This document shows positions 4,756 to 5,915 of a stretch of 5,915 nucleotides of DNA, in pieces. The stretch is taken from assembly GCA_050117315.1 (NCBI GenBank), contig JASFMY010000203.1, forward strand, positions 1-5,915. Reading direction: 5' to 3'. Every line of letters begins with the position of its first letter. Within the stretch, counting starts at the first letter, position 1. A model generated the notes under the pieces. The model had not been told where the DNA came from and made no database searches. It saw only the letters and a program-made list of their open reading frames with translations. The DNA comes from JANQIV01 sp050117315 (GTDB lineage Bacteria; Bacteroidota; Ignavibacteria; Ignavibacteriales; Melioribacteraceae). The position numbers were made by a program, and so were the translations under genes.

Positions 4756-5400
4756 TTACAAATCCTTAATAACCCTAGCTGCTTTATAAGCATTAACAAA
4801 ATTGGTGTTATCGTTGCTATACATTTCCACCATCGGGTCTAACTTTTCATTAATTAAGTCATCTGTTTTTTCAAACAAATCAAAAAGTTCCGTGCGGCTT
4901 GCTATGCTGTTTGCTCTATCTGTAGCTCTATCGGCTATTGAAGTAGTAAAATCAGCCAAAACCGTGGTTGCAGCAGTAATTACTTCTTCTGTTATCCTGT
5001 AATTTGCTAGTTCCGTTTTGTTTAACTCCGCACTTTCAAGTATCAGTTTTGATTTGTTTACCAGTAACTCATCACTGGCGTTGGCCAGTTCACTTTTTGT
5101 TACTTTTGACTTAACCTGTAAACTAATATCCCCGCTGAGTTTGGCATGTATAAATAACCCGTTGGCTATCTCTACAACCTTTTCTACTAATTGTTCTTCC
5201 AGCTCTAATTTCTGTTTAGTTTCACCTTTGGTTTGCTCGATGAAATTTAAATCGCGGTTCTTAATTTGTTCAATCAAAGTTTTTAGTTCATTAACAGCAT
5301 CGGCAAGTACAGGCATATCTGCATATACATCGCTGTTACTTTCCAAAATAGGAACTACTTCTTCATACATTCTTAGCTTGTTAATCTCACTTTTCCTCAT
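4756..5400 (-). CDS. Conserved hypothetical coiled-coil/helical protein (214 residues)
   Basis: I do not know its function. The protein is almost entirely helical and charged: MRKSEINKLRMYEEVVPILE (1-20), an amphipathic N-terminal helical region rich in E, L and K (residues 32-85), and a C-terminal FEKTDDLINEKLDPMVEMY (175-193) leading to FVNAYKAARVI (201-211). It has no signal peptide or membrane span. The N-terminal MRKSEI and the C-terminal NAYKAARVI segments fit a family of about 200 residues that I associate with Bacteroidota, often near tandem repeats. The protein ends right after that motif, where some relatives seem to carry an extra tail. The start is supported by GAGG 5 bases upstream of ATG. 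It stands alone between a hairpin (4683-4727) and a tandem array (5553-5783). Confidence 0.75.
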   Translation of the reverse strand: MRKSEINKLRMYEEVVPILESNSDVYADMPVLADAVNELKTLIEQIKNRDLNFIEQTKGETKQKLELEEQLVEKVVEIANGLFIHAKLSGDISLQVKSKVTKSELANASDELLVNKSKLILESAELNKTELANYRITEEVITAATTVLADFTTSIADRATDRANSIASRTELFDLFEKTDDLINEKLDPMVEMYSNDNTNFVNAYKAARVIKDL

Positions 5401-5431
5401 TTTAACCTCAAATTATGTTAGTGAATTAGTG

Positions 5432-5437
5432 ATTATA
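5432..5437 (-). promoter_or_regulatory. Possible -10 box (TATAAT) for the 214-residue gene
   Basis: A perfect TATAAT on the minus strand ends 31 bases before the start codon at 5400. No good -35 lies 16-18 bases upstream (the nearest is TTCGTA-like), so this is a weak call. Confidence 0.3.
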
Positions 5438-5552
5438 CCGGATAAGTATTTAATACGAATTATGTATGTTTAATAAATCTTCCTAAGAACTATTAATAAT
5501 TTATTCCTAACTTTTATTTCAACAACAATATTAACAGGGAAAAAACTACCCG

Positions 5553-5783
5553 GACATTATTTTCAGCGGCTTAAACAGTACAAAAAGCTAGTTCAACAGT
5601 ATTTCAAGCGACTTGAACAGTACAAAAAGCTAATTCAACAGTACTTCAAGCGAGTTGAACAGTACAAAAATCTAATTCAACAGTACTTCAAGCGAGTTGA
5701 ACAGTACAAAAATCTAATTCAACAGTATTTCAAGCAACTTGAACAGTACAAAAATCCAACTCAACAGTATTTCCAACGGCCCA
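5553..5783. repeat. Tandem array of 21-bp half-repeats (42-bp units, about 5.5 copies)
   Basis: AACAGTA recurs at 5574, 5595, 5616, 5637, 5658, 5679, 5700, 5721, 5742 and 5763, always 21 bp apart. Two half-unit types alternate: AACAGTACAAAAAGCTAATT-like and AACAGTATTTCAAGCGACTT-like. The first and last units are degenerate. On the plus strand only one frame is open through the array, reading alternating heptads QYFKRLE and QYKKLIQ. It continues from 5477 to a stop at 5825-5827 without any ATG, GTG or TTG start. It lies upstream of the 214-residue gene. Tandem intergenic repeat is the safe call; a decayed coiled-coil gene is the alternative. Confidence 0.9.
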
Positions 5784-5915
5784 AGTACTATTTTAATCTG
5801 TTTGAATTTTGTAAAAAGAAATTGTAACAATATTAGTAAGCTATTAAAACAATTGATGCAAGACTGGAAGGACTAAAATGTTAGGCCCACACCAGTAATA
5901 ACTGCAATCTTCCAA

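Noticed and set aside
4563..4799. Minus-strand 78-codon open frame
   Set aside because: It starts inside the 214-residue gene in another frame, spans the large hairpin and has no protein-like pattern or ribosome-binding site.
5018..5473. Plus-strand 151-codon open frame (and the 66-codon frame at 4802-5002)
   Set aside because: Antisense to the well-supported helical gene. The composition is Ser/Leu/Phe-rich, the typical mirror of a Glu/Lys-rich helical protein.
5553..5783. CRISPR array
   Set aside because: The units repeat head to tail at 21 and 42 bp with no variable spacers between them.
5870..5915. Minus-strand KIAVITGVG-like stretch resembling the start of a Rossmann-fold dehydrogenase
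   Set aside because: It is stopped after a few codons and runs off the window edge. Too short to separate from chance.

Overview
The window is AT-rich and looks like chromosomal accessory DNA from a member of the Bacteroidota/Ignavibacteriota/Chlorobi assemblage. That placement is inferred from the base composition, the hairpin-rich intergenic repeats, and two small helical protein families (3227-3700 and 4756-5400) that I associate with this group. All recognisable genes lie on the minus strand.

Left half (about 110-2799): a compact minus-strand operon of five genes. In transcription order these are a DUF2188 protein (2560-2799), an all-helical protein resembling the 5-hydroxymethyl-dU kinase helical domain / thymine-pyrophosphorylase-like family of phage hypermodification pathways (1583-2551), a thymidylate-synthase homologue with an intact active-site set (558-1583), an Nmad1/DUF1599-like protein (261-561, broken by one extra base) and a TIR-domain protein (110-289, cut off after 59 residues). 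The genes are joined by an 8-bp gap, a TAATG junction, an ATGA junction and a 29-bp overlap, so they are almost certainly co-transcribed and translationally coupled. The combination of pyrimidine or thymine-base chemistry with a TIR effector suggests an antiviral or nucleotide-signalling system. In this copy both distal genes are damaged. The TIR gene appears to be interrupted by foreign DNA that runs off the left edge.

Middle (2800-4755): mostly non-coding. It holds a 42-bp tandem repeat upstream of the operon, one complete MITE-like element (2961-3090: 18-bp terminal inverted repeats, perfect 9-bp target duplication, two internal hairpins), one small hypothetical gene (3227-3700) with a strong Shine-Dalgarno, and a second MITE-like element (4104-4383) with related terminal repeats, a near-perfect 9-bp target duplication and three internal hairpins. 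Both elements sit inside palindromic target sites and share the terminal pattern CA-N5-GTCAACTTA, so a single transposase family may have moved both.

Right end (4756-5915): a 214-residue helical hypothetical gene, a large hairpin downstream of it, and a 231-bp array of exactly 21-bp half-repeats (42-bp units) upstream of it. The array stays open in one reading frame but has no start codon. The 42-bp repeat upstream of the operon has the same 2 x 21 bp build. Nothing convincing was found in the last ~90 bases.
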